53,889 nucleotides of DNA from Bacteroidota bacterium (GTDB taxonomy: Bacteria; Bacteroidota; Bacteroidia; Palsa-965), in contig PLYR01000064.1 of assembly GCA_003153435.1 (NCBI GenBank), positions 1 to 53,889 on the forward strand, given 5' to 3'. Both the position numbers and the translations under genes were made by a program. Below, piece by piece: positions 8,620 through 18,073 of the stretch (positions within the stretch are counted from its first letter, which is position 1; each line of letters opens with the position of its first letter). The notes under the pieces were generated by a model, which ran no database searches, was not told the origin of the DNA, and saw only the letters and a list, made by a program, of their open reading frames with translations.

Positions 8620-9378
8620 ATGAAACCACTTTTTCGATCTTTAGCTCTATTCTTATGCTTATGCGCCTTTAAGAGCGGTGATTTATCATTTCGTAAGGAA
8701 CAGATGAAAGCACCCAAGGTGGCTGTAGCCTATCAGGAAAAGTGGCCTGAAATAAAGCGGAAGCTCACTAATATGCATATTGATACAGCTGCTTTTCGCA
8801 TCTTCATCCGGGGATTCAAATCAGAGAAGAAGCTCGAATTATGGGTGAGCTCGAAAACAAGTCCAGTTTATCAATTATATAATGTATATCCGATTTGTGC
8901 TTCTTCCGGAGAGCCTGGACCTAAGAGGAGGGAAGGAGATGGACAAGTACCTGAAGGTTTTTACTCGATAAGTGTTTTCAATCCGTACAGCAATTACTAC
9001 GTTTCATTAGGAATTAATTATCCGAATCAAAGCGATCGAATCCTGGGTAATAAGAATGCACTGGGTGGGGCAATCATGATTCATGGAAACTGTGTGACTA
9101 TCGGGTGCATTCCCCTTACCGATGATAAAATTAAAGAAGTGTATGTACTGGCTGTAGAAGCAAAGAATAGTGGACAGTTGGAAATACCTGTTCATCTTTT
9201 TCCAGAAGCTCTGAGCAATTGGCATGGAGTTGAAAAAGAGATGATTCAGAAGTACGGAGAAGGGGATAGCAGGATTATGTTCTGGAAAAACCTCTCAGAA
9301 GGATATGATTATTTTGAAAATAGTCATAAAATTCCAGAGGTCAGAGTGTCCGTCGATGGCAAATACACGTTCCGATAG
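8620..9378 (+). CDS. YafK-like L,D-transpeptidase/amidase (YkuD domain), exported
   Basis: Periplasmic YkuD-fold enzyme acting on peptidoglycan stem peptides or on lipoprotein crosslinks. A signal sequence (MKPLFRSLALFLCLCAF) is followed by the catalytic motif HGNCVTIGCIPL with H155 and the nucleophile C163, matching the H-x6-GC pattern of the family. The order ELWV (strand), EGDGQVPEGFY and the IMIHG strand resembles YafK (DpaA) more than classical LdtA-E proteins, and no LysM domain is present. E. coli YafK cuts the Braun lipoprotein link; this organism's substrate may differ. It converges with the ABC fusion gene 12 nt downstream. Confidence 0.82.
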   Translation: MKPLFRSLALFLCLCAFKSGDLSFRKEQMKAPKVAVAYQEKWPEIKRKLTNMHIDTAAFRIFIRGFKSEKKLELWVSSKTSPVYQLYNVYPICASSGEPGPKRREGDGQVPEGFYSISVFNPYSNYYVSLGINYPNQSDRILGNKNALGGAIMIHGNCVTIGCIPLTDDKIKEVYVLAVEAKNSGQLEIPVHLFPEALSNWHGVEKEMIQKYGEGDSRIMFWKNLSEGYDYFENSHKIPEVRVSVDGKYTFR

Positions 9379-9390
9379 GGTATAATTCGC

Positions 9391-12300
9391 TTAGTCTTTT
9401 TTCTTTTTGGAAGGGAGCAATTCCATCAGCGCTTCAAATCCGTTCATCAATTTCTTAAGAAGATCGAAGTAGAGAGCGAAACCAAGTACCAGAGACATGC
9501 TCCAGATCACACACATATTGTACCAATAAGTTTCGATGGATCTTCCCAAAAACACTTTACGTGGTGCAAAGAAATGTGCCAGACCGAAGTTGTTGGTAGG
9601 TTCCATAAACACCGGATCCAGCCTCTGAACCAAAGCTCCGTCCACTTCCAGGATCTTTTTACTCAGATCCTGTTTGTTCAGCACGAGGTCAGCCAAGCTT
9701 TCGTTATAATAATCGTTTTTGAGCTTCAGGAACTTCGTCCGGGCGGCAGTATCAACACTCGTATCATTCATTTTAGTGATGATCGCATTTCGTTTATCAT
9801 CTTCCTGATTGTACCTTCTAACATAATAAGTAGAAAGCTTGTTCAGATAATCACGCAGAGCGGCGGCTGTTTCTGAGGTGAATTTCCCAGGAGCCAGCTC
9901 ATTCAATTTTGTGAATTCTACATTCTTATTCCGATGAACTTCCTTACCTATTTCAAGGCTGAGCAATTTCAAATCTTTAGCAAGGGTTTTGTTGTCGGCA
10001 TTCTTCATTGCAATTTCCGCGTCGTCCACTCTCGGACGAATGTCCGGTAGCCAGTAGTCCTTTTTGTAAGTGGCAGTACTCTGAGCCTTTTCGTAATTGT
10101 AAAAATTGCGTTCGTACTTATTATCTTTAAACTGACTTACTGCGAGTGCCTCAAAGGCCCAACGTGAAGTCATCACATCTCCGGCCGGGGGGACAATGCT
10201 TTGAGAAGTCATCACCGGATTGAGTTTGTTGAACTTGACAATAACTCCGCTCAATAATAATTGAGGAATAATGAGGAAAGGTATCAGGATATAGATCGTC
10301 ACCGCATTATTGAAGGCGGATGAAATGTTGAGACCCAGCATATTCGCAAAACAGGAAGATGTAAAGAGTACAAACCAGTAATCCATCCACATGCCTTTGA
10401 TTCCAAGGATTGAGTTACCAACCAGTAAGAATGTAAGACTCTGAATGGCAGAGAGAACAAACATGATACTGATTTTGGAGAAGAGGTAGCTTCCACGGCT
10501 CAGATTGAGAAATTTTTCACGTTTCTGAATCTTTCGGTCCTTGATGATTTCTTCTGCAGCCACTGTCAGCCCCAGGAAGAGAGAAACCACAACGGACATG
10601 AACAGGTATACCGGGATATTCTCATTGTCGCGGTAAGTATATCCTAAGGTGTTAGAGGCGTCAGTGCTGTAAAAACGAATCAGGAAAGAAAGGATAAACG
10701 CAAGGACAGGAGCTTCGAGCAGGTTAATGCTCAGGTATTGCTTGTCTGTGAGTTTAGCCAGAACATCCCTGGTAATAAACACCTTGAACTGCTTTATTTT
10801 GTTCGGGATATTAAAGGTGCTTTCAGGAATCTCGGTCGAGGGGCTTAGAAACTCAGTTTTAACCTCAATGTGTTCTTTATACATATTGTTCCACTCACTT
10901 GGAGAAACCTTACGGATCCTTGTAAGCTCACCATACTCGTCCACAACCTTCGATTCAATGATATTGAAAATCTGTTCCGGGTTTACATTACCGCAAGCCG
11001 GGCATTCGCTTTCGTTACAATTGACATGGTTGACCCGGGTCTTGAAATAAATAACAGCATCCACAGGGTTTCCATAATAAATCGGGAACCCACCTACATC
11101 CAGAATCATCAATTTGTCGAACATTTTAAAAATGTCGGATGAAGGCTGGTGAATAACCACAAAAATCAACTTGCCTTTGAGGGATAGTTCCTTCAGAAGG
11201 TCCATAATATTTTCCGAGTCTCTGGAGGAAAGACCAGAGGTAGGTTCATCGACAAACATGACCAGTGGTTCCCGGATAAGTTCCAGGGAAATGTTCAATC
11301 GCTTACGCTGGCCACCCGAAATCGTTTTTTCAAGAGGGCTGCCTACTTTCAAATCTTTGGCCTCAAAGAGACCAATGTCGGTAAGCACGGAATCCACTCT
11401 TTTAATCAGGTCAGCATCACTCAGATTACCAAAGCAAAGTTTTCCATTATAAAAAAGGTTTTGAAATACAGTCAGTTCTTCGATGAGCAGGTCATCCTGT
11501 GAAACGTGACCGATAACCCCTTCAATCTTATTCTTCTGAGTGTGGATGTTGATTCCGTTGATCAGTACTTCTCCACCGGAAGGAGTCTCGTTTCCATTCA
11601 GGACAGTAAGAAGTGTTGATTTCCCAGCACCTGAACCTCCCATGATACCAATAAGCTTTCCACTCTCTTCGGACATATTGATATTCCGAAGTCCCAGTTT
11701 TCCGCCTTTAAACTTGTACTCCAGATTTTGGGCAGTAAAGGTGACTTTCTTCTTGCTTTTATCGGCAAGGAAGGAAGAAATGATATCGCTGTAATAGATT
11801 GGCTGAACCTTAGAGCTACGGATGGAGGAGCCAGGATTGAGGATATAGATTTTATCCTTGGCAATAATCTGCCCGTTCAGGTATAATTCTGCATCTCCGA
11901 AGTACTGGAGAAGGTAAATAGCAACACTGTCTATCGAGATAACCCTGATCTGCCCCTGCACGGATTCATTGTAGACATGCCTGGTCTTTTCAAAGGGATG
12001 TTCAGGCTTGTTATTAATGATGAGGAACTGATTGGAGTCTGGTACATTGTCTTCTTTGTTCTGGACAAAGGCCATCATCTGTTTAAACTCTTCCGGATCA
12101 ATGTTAAAAGTTTCGGCTACAGTTTGAACAAATTCAAGTTCTTGTTCAGAAATCTCATAACTGGAGTGGATAAACTCAATGAGTCGTGCAAGCACAACTA
12201 CCTTTTGCCTTTGAGTCAGTTCAGAATTGATCTGGGTACAGATCTTCAGGACTTTTACAGAGTTGAGAGAGGTCCGTTTGGCAGAGCCATCCTTTTTCTT

Positions 12301-12483
12301 GGTAACCTGGTGATGGGCCTCCATGAACTCATCAAAAAGCTTCAGGTACTGATCAACCAGATCAGAACTCAACTGTTGCTTCAGAAAGGTCTGAACAATT
12401 GTTCTTCCATCGTTGGTCACGCCATCAACTTTCGCGATGATGGCAAATAACTGCATTAATGCTTTGAGAATCCGTTCACTCAT
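9391..12483 (-). CDS. TerB-like / ABC ATPase / ABC-2 permease fusion protein
   Basis: A 1030-residue ABCG-like half transporter with an unusual N-terminus. Residues 1-140 are helical and resemble a TerB/DjlA-N domain (AKVDGVTNDG and the SSYEISEQELEFV helix); about 160-250 is a beta-rich linker that could be FHA-like. The ATPase carries Walker A GGSGAGKST (282-290, K288), the signature SGGQRKRLNISLELI and Walker B LVMFVDEPTSGLSS. A cluster C489-x4-C494-x2-C497 follows. Membrane helices occupy roughly 590-760, then a long charged helical loop, then a final pair of helices near 970-1015. The substrate is unknown. The gene stands alone behind a terminator at 12511. Confidence 0.85.
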   Translation of the reverse strand: MSERILKALMQLFAIIAKVDGVTNDGRTIVQTFLKQQLSSDLVDQYLKLFDEFMEAHHQVTKKKDGSAKRTSLNSVKVLKICTQINSELTQRQKVVVLARLIEFIHSSYEISEQELEFVQTVAETFNIDPEEFKQMMAFVQNKEDNVPDSNQFLIINNKPEHPFEKTRHVYNESVQGQIRVISIDSVAIYLLQYFGDAELYLNGQIIAKDKIYILNPGSSIRSSKVQPIYYSDIISSFLADKSKKKVTFTAQNLEYKFKGGKLGLRNINMSEESGKLIGIMGGSGAGKSTLLTVLNGNETPSGGEVLINGINIHTQKNKIEGVIGHVSQDDLLIEELTVFQNLFYNGKLCFGNLSDADLIKRVDSVLTDIGLFEAKDLKVGSPLEKTISGGQRKRLNISLELIREPLVMFVDEPTSGLSSRDSENIMDLLKELSLKGKLIFVVIHQPSSDIFKMFDKLMILDVGGFPIYYGNPVDAVIYFKTRVNHVNCNESECPACGNVNPEQIFNIIESKVVDEYGELTRIRKVSPSEWNNMYKEHIEVKTEFLSPSTEIPESTFNIPNKIKQFKVFITRDVLAKLTDKQYLSINLLEAPVLAFILSFLIRFYSTDASNTLGYTYRDNENIPVYLFMSVVVSLFLGLTVAAEEIIKDRKIQKREKFLNLSRGSYLFSKISIMFVLSAIQSLTFLLVGNSILGIKGMWMDYWFVLFTSSCFANMLGLNISSAFNNAVTIYILIPFLIIPQLLLSGVIVKFNKLNPVMTSQSIVPPAGDVMTSRWAFEALAVSQFKDNKYERNFYNYEKAQSTATYKKDYWLPDIRPRVDDAEIAMKNADNKTLAKDLKLLSLEIGKEVHRNKNVEFTKLNELAPGKFTSETAAALRDYLNKLSTYYVRRYNQEDDKRNAIITKMNDTSVDTAARTKFLKLKNDYYNESLADLVLNKQDLSKKILEVDGALVQRLDPVFMEPTNNFGLAHFFAPRKVFLGRSIETYWYNMCVIWSMSLVLGFALYFDLLKKLMNGFEALMELLPSKKKKD

Positions 12484-12510
12484 AAATTTTTCTCTGCAAC
12501 GCGTTTGATA

Positions 12511-12548
12511 AAAAAAGCATTATTACAGGGTTGTAGTAATGCTTTTTT
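12511..12548 (-). terminator. Rho-independent terminator of the 147-residue protein gene
   Basis: A 16-bp stem (12511-12526 with 12533-12548, one G-U pair) closes a 6-base loop. Both arms end in A or T runs, so on the minus strand it gives a hairpin followed by U6 just after the stop at 12571; the shape is bidirectional. Confidence 0.85.
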
Positions 12549-12570
12549 TATCGAATATATGTTAGTTCGT

Positions 12571-13014
12571 TTATTGCTTAAAGCCAATCAGAATGACTGC
12601 ACATCCGGAAGAACTACCGGAAGCAGGATTAAGTTTAGCTTCAATTATACAATCGAGTGTAGAGGATACTTTGAAATCCCAAAATGGAGCGTTTTTCTGA
12701 GCAGTGTTCGTAAAGAGTACGTTGCGGTCTTTATCAAAAACGGTAAATACGAGGTTGCCATCAGTAAGTCCACTGCAACCCGCTATACGGTATGTTGCCC
12801 CTCCGTAAAAAGTCGTCTGGAATTCAGCTGCCTGGTCATTCAACAGCAGGGAGCGATATGATTGCCCATCGGAAACAAATGGGAGTTTTACATGTTTGTT
12901 ACAGATCTTTGCAATCGTGTCACACTGTGAAAAAGCGGCCTTATTGAAGGAGCAGGCTAAGGCCAGGATAAAAACAATCTTGAATATGGATAGAGGTTTG
13001 CGCATAAAGTTCAT
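12571..13014 (-). CDS. Small secreted protein of unknown function
   Basis: A 147-residue exported protein with a signal peptide (FKIVFILALACSF, probable cleavage near AAFSQ). The mature part has several cysteines (CDTIAKIC, AGCSGL, LDCIIEA, SGCAVILIGF) that could form disulphides, and a strand-rich pattern with TVFDKDRNVLFTN reminiscent of small Bacteroidota beta-sandwich proteins. I know no assigned function. It begins 38 nt after the end of the lipoprotein gene upstream on the same strand and ends at a strong terminator, so the two probably form one transcript. Confidence 0.65.
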   Translation of the reverse strand: MNFMRKPLSIFKIVFILALACSFNKAAFSQCDTIAKICNKHVKLPFVSDGQSYRSLLLNDQAAEFQTTFYGGATYRIAGCSGLTDGNLVFTVFDKDRNVLFTNTAQKNAPFWDFKVSSTLDCIIEAKLNPASGSSSGCAVILIGFKQ

Positions 13015-13052
13015 TTCTTGTGCTGTGTGATTTTGTTTTCTTCGTATACGAA

Positions 13053-13949
13053 TTATTGAACAATACTCTTACGGATCGCCGCGATCTTATCAGATATCGC
13101 GGTAATCTGCTCCGCTGTGATCTTAACCTCTGTTTTGCTGTTAATAATAGTCAGGTGCTTATCAACCTGAGTGGTTGGCTCCACAAAAGTGTATTTTAAT
13201 TCAATGTTTTCGAAAAGGGCAGAAAGCTCTTTGAACTGCTTGATAAGACCTTCATATTCAGGTTTATTGAAGGAAGCAAGAAGTTTGATAAGGCTGTTAA
13301 CGGAGGTCCTCTGCTCACCAATACGGTTCTGCACATCCTGACTTGGTTTGGTCTTGAGTATGGCAGTTGCAAAGTGCATGCTTTCAATCCAACCTCCAGC
13401 AAGGATCAGCCCGCCTACTTCGCTCCGTTTACTATCCTTAAGATATGCATCACTGGCACGGTAAGCATCAGAAACCAGGGAAATAATAGAATCTTTTTTT
13501 CCAATATTTGCTTCAAAGCGCTTCATTAGCTTTTCATCAAAGGAACTTGCAATACCCAAGGCATCTCCCACCTTCTTAACAGAAGCAAAATAAGCCAGAG
13601 CCTGATTGTTTTCGCTGTAAATGGTGAGGTATCCAAGATCTGCTCCGTAAACTCCTAGGTTCAGGGCACGGTCAAAAGTGCTCTCGTATTTACCGGCTTT
13701 ATTAGGCTCATTCAATAAGTCTTTTGAGAAAGGTGCCCCACTCTGATTAATAAGAATAGCAGTCTGAACAGGAGAAGGGATACTGAATATCTGACCATTA
13801 ATATTAACAATCGGAGGTGCCGCACTGTCTTTTGGCTCTGCTCCGGGTTCTGTACCACTTGGTTTGGAAGGCCCGCATCCGGCTACAACTAAAGAGGCCA
13901 TCGATACAATAAAGAAAGTTCTGGTAAGGGGCAGAAATTTAAAGGCCAT
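13053..13949 (-). CDS. Lipoprotein of unknown function
   Basis: A 298-residue lipoprotein: MAFKFLPLTRTFFIVSMASLVVAGC gives a signal peptide with lipobox VAGC in composition. The ATG at 13949 is preferred to a TTG at 13985 because it opens the signal directly. A proline/serine/glutamate-rich tether follows the cysteine, then a long helical domain with no membrane segments. No catalytic motif is apparent. It is followed 38 nt later by the small secreted protein gene, and a TATTTTTG element lies 60 nt upstream, so they are likely an operon exporting two cell-envelope proteins. Confidence 0.7.
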   Translation of the reverse strand: MAFKFLPLTRTFFIVSMASLVVAGCGPSKPSGTEPGAEPKDSAAPPIVNINGQIFSIPSPVQTAILINQSGAPFSKDLLNEPNKAGKYESTFDRALNLGVYGADLGYLTIYSENNQALAYFASVKKVGDALGIASSFDEKLMKRFEANIGKKDSIISLVSDAYRASDAYLKDSKRSEVGGLILAGGWIESMHFATAILKTKPSQDVQNRIGEQRTSVNSLIKLLASFNKPEYEGLIKQFKELSALFENIELKYTFVEPTTQVDKHLTIINSKTEVKITAEQITAISDKIAAIRKSIVQ

Positions 13950-14008
13950 ATTCGGAAAGGGGTTAATGTTTAAAAAACGATGCAAGTAATAAAAAATTAA
14001 TGAGGTAT

Positions 14009-14016
14009 CAAAAATA
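14009..14016 (-). promoter_or_regulatory. TATTTTTG -7 element for the lipoprotein gene
   Basis: Minus-strand match to TAnnTTTG, 60 nt upstream of the ATG at 13949. The region is AT-rich and separates divergent genes. Confidence 0.45.
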
Positions 14017-14114
14017 GTACTTTTTTGATAACTATAAGAAAGAATTGTACTTTACGATAATATAATGAGATTTTTGCCAAAATTAGAGGTATTCCAGGCT
14101 TAGATAATATAAGA

Positions 14115-14122
14115 TACCTTTG
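14115..14122 (+). promoter_or_regulatory. TACCTTTG -7 element for the THUMP methyltransferase gene
   Basis: Matches TAnnTTTG and ends 7 nt before the ATG at 14130, leaving essentially no leader for that start. If the in-frame ATG at 14160 is used instead, the leader is about 30 nt. Confidence 0.5.
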
Positions 14123-14129
14123 ACACCCT

Positions 14130-15326
14130 ATGGAGACCGGGAACACGAATTTTCAAATGACAGCCAAGACGCAGTTTGGGCTGGAAGACCTTCTTTCGGA
14201 AGAACTCAAGAAATTGGGGGCTGGAAACATTGAAAAGCACAACAGAGCTGTCAGTTTTGAGGGAGATAAGGGTTTTATGTACAAGGCTAATCTTTGCCTC
14301 CGTACCGCCCTTCGGATCTTAAAGCCTATAAAAACTTTTAATATTGTTAATGAGGAAGGTCTATACCGGGAAATAGGCAAGATTAACTGGGAAGACTATA
14401 TGCAGGTGGATGATACTCTGGCTATTGACTGTGCCCTGAATTCAGATTTTTTTACTCATTCCCAGTTCCTGGCTCAGAAAGCCAAGGATGCGGTTGTTGA
14501 CCAGTTCCGTAACAAACATGGAAGAAGGCCATCTGTAGATCTGGAAACACCTACGCTAAGGATAAATCTGCACATTTTTAAAAATGTTTGTACCGTGTCA
14601 TTGGATAGCTCGGGTGAATCGCTTCATAAACGCGGGTATAGAAATCAGACCAATCTAGCCCCTATGAACGAGGTTTTGGCTGCCGGGCTTGTCCTCCTGA
14701 GCGGATGGGACAAAAGAACACCTTTGATTGATCCGATGTGTGGTTCCGGAACTATTTTGATAGAAGCAGCCATGATTGCGAATAATATTCCGGCCGGATA
14801 CTTCCGGAAGAAGTTCGGGTTTGAATCCTGGAAAGATTTTGACCCTGCTCTCTGGGATACCATCTTCAATGCGGCGATAGACAAGATATCGGAAGAAAAT
14901 CAACAGATCACCGGGATAGAGCTTTCTCCGGAAACGGCAAAGATGGCACAGGAAAATATTCTCTCTGCTAAAGTAGAAGATACGGTAAAAGTATTTTGTT
15001 CTTCTTTTCAGGATTTCGAACCCTGGGAGCACATCACCAAAACAACCGGAAGACCAATTCTTATCATGAATCCCCCATACGGAGAGAGGCTTGACACACA
15101 AAATATTGTGGAGCTCTATAAGAGCATCGGCGATACTTTAAAGAAAAAATATACGGGCTGTGATGCCTGGATCATTACCTCAAATCCAGATGCAATGAAG
15201 AGCATAGGCCTTCATGGAACCCGTAAAATAAGTCTTTACAATGGACAGCTTGAGTGTAAGTATCTGAAGTTCTCCATGTATGATGGAACGAAGAAGGTGC
15301 ATAAAATCAAGGATAAACCGGAGTAA
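14130..15326 (+). CDS. THUMP-domain class I RNA N2-guanine methyltransferase (RlmL N-half type)
   Basis: SAM-dependent RNA methyltransferase of the UPF0020 group, equivalent to the methylase half of RlmL (23S rRNA m2G2445). A THUMP RNA-binding domain occupies roughly 15-160. The catalytic domain follows, with the SAM motif DPMCGSGTILIEAA and the amino-methylase motif IMNPPYGERL, the NPPY pattern expected for exocyclic amines. The 398 residues lack the second methylase domain of the E. coli protein. Two starts are possible (14130 and ATG 14160); the conserved domain starts after the second. The target site is inferred from homology. Confidence 0.87.
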   Translation: METGNTNFQMTAKTQFGLEDLLSEELKKLGAGNIEKHNRAVSFEGDKGFMYKANLCLRTALRILKPIKTFNIVNEEGLYREIGKINWEDYMQVDDTLAIDCALNSDFFTHSQFLAQKAKDAVVDQFRNKHGRRPSVDLETPTLRINLHIFKNVCTVSLDSSGESLHKRGYRNQTNLAPMNEVLAAGLVLLSGWDKRTPLIDPMCGSGTILIEAAMIANNIPAGYFRKKFGFESWKDFDPALWDTIFNAAIDKISEENQQITGIELSPETAKMAQENILSAKVEDTVKVFCSSFQDFEPWEHITKTTGRPILIMNPPYGERLDTQNIVELYKSIGDTLKKKYTGCDAWIITSNPDAMKSIGLHGTRKISLYNGQLECKYLKFSMYDGTKKVHKIKDKPE

Positions 15327-15353
15327 GCTCTGTAACCCCCCTGTTGACTATTA

Positions 15354-16628
15354 TTATTTTTTCAACTTCGGATCCATAGCATCTGTCAAGCCTTCCCCAA
15401 CCAGATTATATGTTGTCACGGTCAGGAAGATTGCTAATCCCGGGAAAATAGCAATCCACCATGCTGCAGGGGTTTCCCTCGCAGTGGCAAGTATTGATCC
15501 CCATGTTATCGTTTCTGCAGGAACTCCGATTCCGAGAAACGAAAGCAGTGATTCTGTAAGAATGGAACTGGCAATCCCGAACGCAAGGGCAATGAGTACC
15601 GGTGAAAGGGCATTCGGAAGTGCGTGTCGGAGAAGAATTCTGATTTCTTTGAACCCGAGTGCTCTTGCAGCTTCTACATATTCCAGGTTACGTATATGAA
15701 AAAGCTCTGCCCTGACAAATCTTGCAATACCTGTCCAGGCTGTCAGACCAATGATCAGCATGACGATAAAAATGCTAGGCTTGGTAATGATTGCTGTAAT
15801 GGAAATGATCAGGAACAAGGTAGGAACAGAAACCATGATCTCAATGATTCGGGAGATAATCATATCCACAGGAATTCGAATTTTTGTTCGGAGAAAAGGG
15901 ATGAGTTTTAATATAGGCACTAGCATATTTCCCACAAGAAGTATCCCTCCAAACAAGGCAAAGCTTATCAGGAGCTCTATACAGAATTTGAAGAAAGAAT
16001 TTGCAAGGGCATCTCTGAGTGAATAAGCACGGACACCGAAAGCGTAGAACAAAGCCATGCATAAAAAAAGGCAGTTGAGCAGGATCCTTGCACGGGAAGC
16101 CAGCAAACGTTCATCCCCGAAAAAACCTGCCAGGGAACCTGCAATTAATCCGATGAAAAGGGCTACACCCATAGATACAATTCCTATGCTGAGTGCTATA
16201 CGTGTTCCATGCAGCATTCCTGCCAGAATGTCTCTTCCAAGTTCATCCGTACCCATCCAATGTCTCCAGCGTATCGATTTAATATGTTGATGGGCTAAAG
16301 GACTTACTCCGTGTTCATTGTTTCTATCCAGGTTCTGGGGGAGATAAGGAATGAGTGGAAACAATGACCAGTCATAATCAAGTTTGTTCCATTCTACATT
16401 CAGTAATTCGGAAGGCCATCGGGACAGTCCGGCATCTACCAGATATTCTTTGAAAACAGGATAATAAACATGGCCCTTGTATTTACAAATTAATGGTTTT
16501 TCATTCGCCAGGAAATCGGCTAACAATGCTAAGACCACCAGGATGCCAATGAAGCGCAAAGACCATTTAGCCAGGCTATTCATAGCAAACTGCTTTCTTA
16601 CATTACCCCAATGTGAGTTCTTCCTCAT
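15354..16628 (-). CDS. Oligopeptide-type ABC permease, DppC/OppC family, with inserted membrane segments
   Basis: Inner-membrane permease of a peptide import system. The family signature MGTDELGRDILAGMLHG is at 125-141 and the EAA loop (EYVEAARALGFKEIRILLRH in composition) contacts the ATPase. Two departures from standard OppC are visible: an extended loop between the first membrane helix and GTDELGRD (about 42-122), and an insertion of about 80 residues (172-252) between AGFFGD and PVDMIISRIIEI that carries two further hydrophobic segments. Total length is 424 against about 300 for E. coli. The start codon overlaps the upstream permease stop as ATGA. No ATPase gene follows; the next gene is convergent. 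Confidence 0.88.
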   Translation of the reverse strand: MRKNSHWGNVRKQFAMNSLAKWSLRFIGILVVLALLADFLANEKPLICKYKGHVYYPVFKEYLVDAGLSRWPSELLNVEWNKLDYDWSLFPLIPYLPQNLDRNNEHGVSPLAHQHIKSIRWRHWMGTDELGRDILAGMLHGTRIALSIGIVSMGVALFIGLIAGSLAGFFGDERLLASRARILLNCLFLCMALFYAFGVRAYSLRDALANSFFKFCIELLISFALFGGILLVGNMLVPILKLIPFLRTKIRIPVDMIISRIIEIMVSVPTLFLIISITAIITKPSIFIVMLIIGLTAWTGIARFVRAELFHIRNLEYVEAARALGFKEIRILLRHALPNALSPVLIALAFGIASSILTESLLSFLGIGVPAETITWGSILATARETPAAWWIAIFPGLAIFLTVTTYNLVGEGLTDAMDPKLKK

Positions 16629-18058
16629 TTTCCTTGTTTTGAATCAGAGAAAGTAATCCGGGGATCGACCCAGGCATAGAGAATATCAGCAACCAGATTC
16701 CCGAATAAAGTCAGGAAAGCAGTAATCATCATAACGGAGAAGATGACCGGATAGTTCTTTGAAAACAGCGCTTCATAGCTTAGCTGACCCATTCCAGGAA
16801 TATTGAAAATATGTTCAAGTACTACTGACCCTGAAACAGCCAGTGGGAATATTTCGCTGAATAAAGTAATGATCGGGAGCAAAGAGTTTTTCAAAGCATG
16901 CTTCCATATAATTGTTTTTTCATCCAGCCCTTTGGCTCTGGCAGTCCGTATATAATCCTGATTAAGGGCATTCATCATTCCACCACGCATCTGCCGGGAG
17001 ATAAAGGCTAGAGACCCATAGGTCCAGCAAATAAGCGGAAGGATCAGACGGTAGGAGATGGCTCCAATTTTATAAAGGATTGATGCATCATCAGGCACTG
17101 GTGCTGCTCCGGGGCCCGGGAAGAGATGTAACCAATCGCCCCCGCAAAGAAAGATGACCAGCAAAGTGGCAATCCAGAAATTGGGTAAGGAATAAAGCAC
17201 GAACAGCGTTGTGGTGCTGACCCGTTCAGATAACTCTCCTTTATGTGTCGCGGCCCTGATGCCTATCGGTATAGAGATGGCATAAGCCAGAATAACCGAC
17301 AGCAGGCTGATACCAGCTGTCCATGGCCAGGCGTCGCGAATAGCAGAACTGACAGGACGCTGATCTTGATATGAGATGCCGAAGTCTCCCTGTATGAAAC
17401 GGCTGAACCACCGATGATACTGGTTTGCGGTGCCATACCAATGAATGGCAGGGATATATTTTTTCATAGGATCAGCATGAGTGATCATAGTCCCGAGAGC
17501 TTGAGAGAGGGATTCAATAGCCTTAGAATTTGAAGGAAGAAGTGATGAATCGCGGTTGATGCGTGCTATATGGGCGATCAGATAGCTCATCTTCTTTTCG
17601 GCATATGTATCAAACAGCGTGTAAATCGTATTCTTGGCGTCATTAAGGGCCAGGGTGTTTTTGGGAGAGGAAGAAACACTCAGAAGCACAAGCTCCAGCT
17701 TTCGGATTTTCAGGTAATAATCGGAGACTAACTTCCAGTTGCCATACTGCCAGGAAAGCCGTTCCAGTGTTTTGCGATGGTTCTCTTCCTGAATTTTATA
17801 AAGTGTATCCGGATAGGAGGAATTGCAGATGTCAAAATAAAACAGCGGAAGATCAAAACCATAGGTGTGCCGGGCTTCCCTATAGGCTTTTTCAGAAGAG
17901 AGTTTGTCTTGCATCTGACCTTCTCCCTGGGAGTTTTTATTCAGAATTTGTTCGAGAGGATCACCGGGAGCATTTACGCTTATGAGGAAGGTTAGCAGTG
18001 AAATGACAAAAAGAGTGGGGACAAAGATCAGTACCCTCTTGAAAATATACCTCAGCAT
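16625..18058 (-). CDS. Oligopeptide-type ABC permease, DppB/OppB family, with large periplasmic insertion
   Basis: First permease of the import system. The N-terminal helix and APGDP motif are normal, as are QGDFGISY (223-230), the later membrane helices and the EAA loop (QDYIRTARAKGLDEKTIIWKH in composition). Between YGFDLPLFYFD and RWFSRFIQGD lies an extra segment of about 130 residues (76-207), helical and charged, which in standard OppB is only some 15 residues; it should sit outside the membrane near the binding protein. The total is 477 residues against about 306-340 for the family. The gene follows the binding protein by 15 nt and overlaps the second permease by 4 nt. Confidence 0.88.
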   Translation of the reverse strand: MLRYIFKRVLIFVPTLFVISLLTFLISVNAPGDPLEQILNKNSQGEGQMQDKLSSEKAYREARHTYGFDLPLFYFDICNSSYPDTLYKIQEENHRKTLERLSWQYGNWKLVSDYYLKIRKLELVLLSVSSSPKNTLALNDAKNTIYTLFDTYAEKKMSYLIAHIARINRDSSLLPSNSKAIESLSQALGTMITHADPMKKYIPAIHWYGTANQYHRWFSRFIQGDFGISYQDQRPVSSAIRDAWPWTAGISLLSVILAYAISIPIGIRAATHKGELSERVSTTTLFVLYSLPNFWIATLLVIFLCGGDWLHLFPGPGAAPVPDDASILYKIGAISYRLILPLICWTYGSLAFISRQMRGGMMNALNQDYIRTARAKGLDEKTIIWKHALKNSLLPIITLFSEIFPLAVSGSVVLEHIFNIPGMGQLSYEALFSKNYPVIFSVMMITAFLTLFGNLVADILYAWVDPRITFSDSKQGK

Positions 18059-18073
18059 CCTTGTTTGTGGAGA

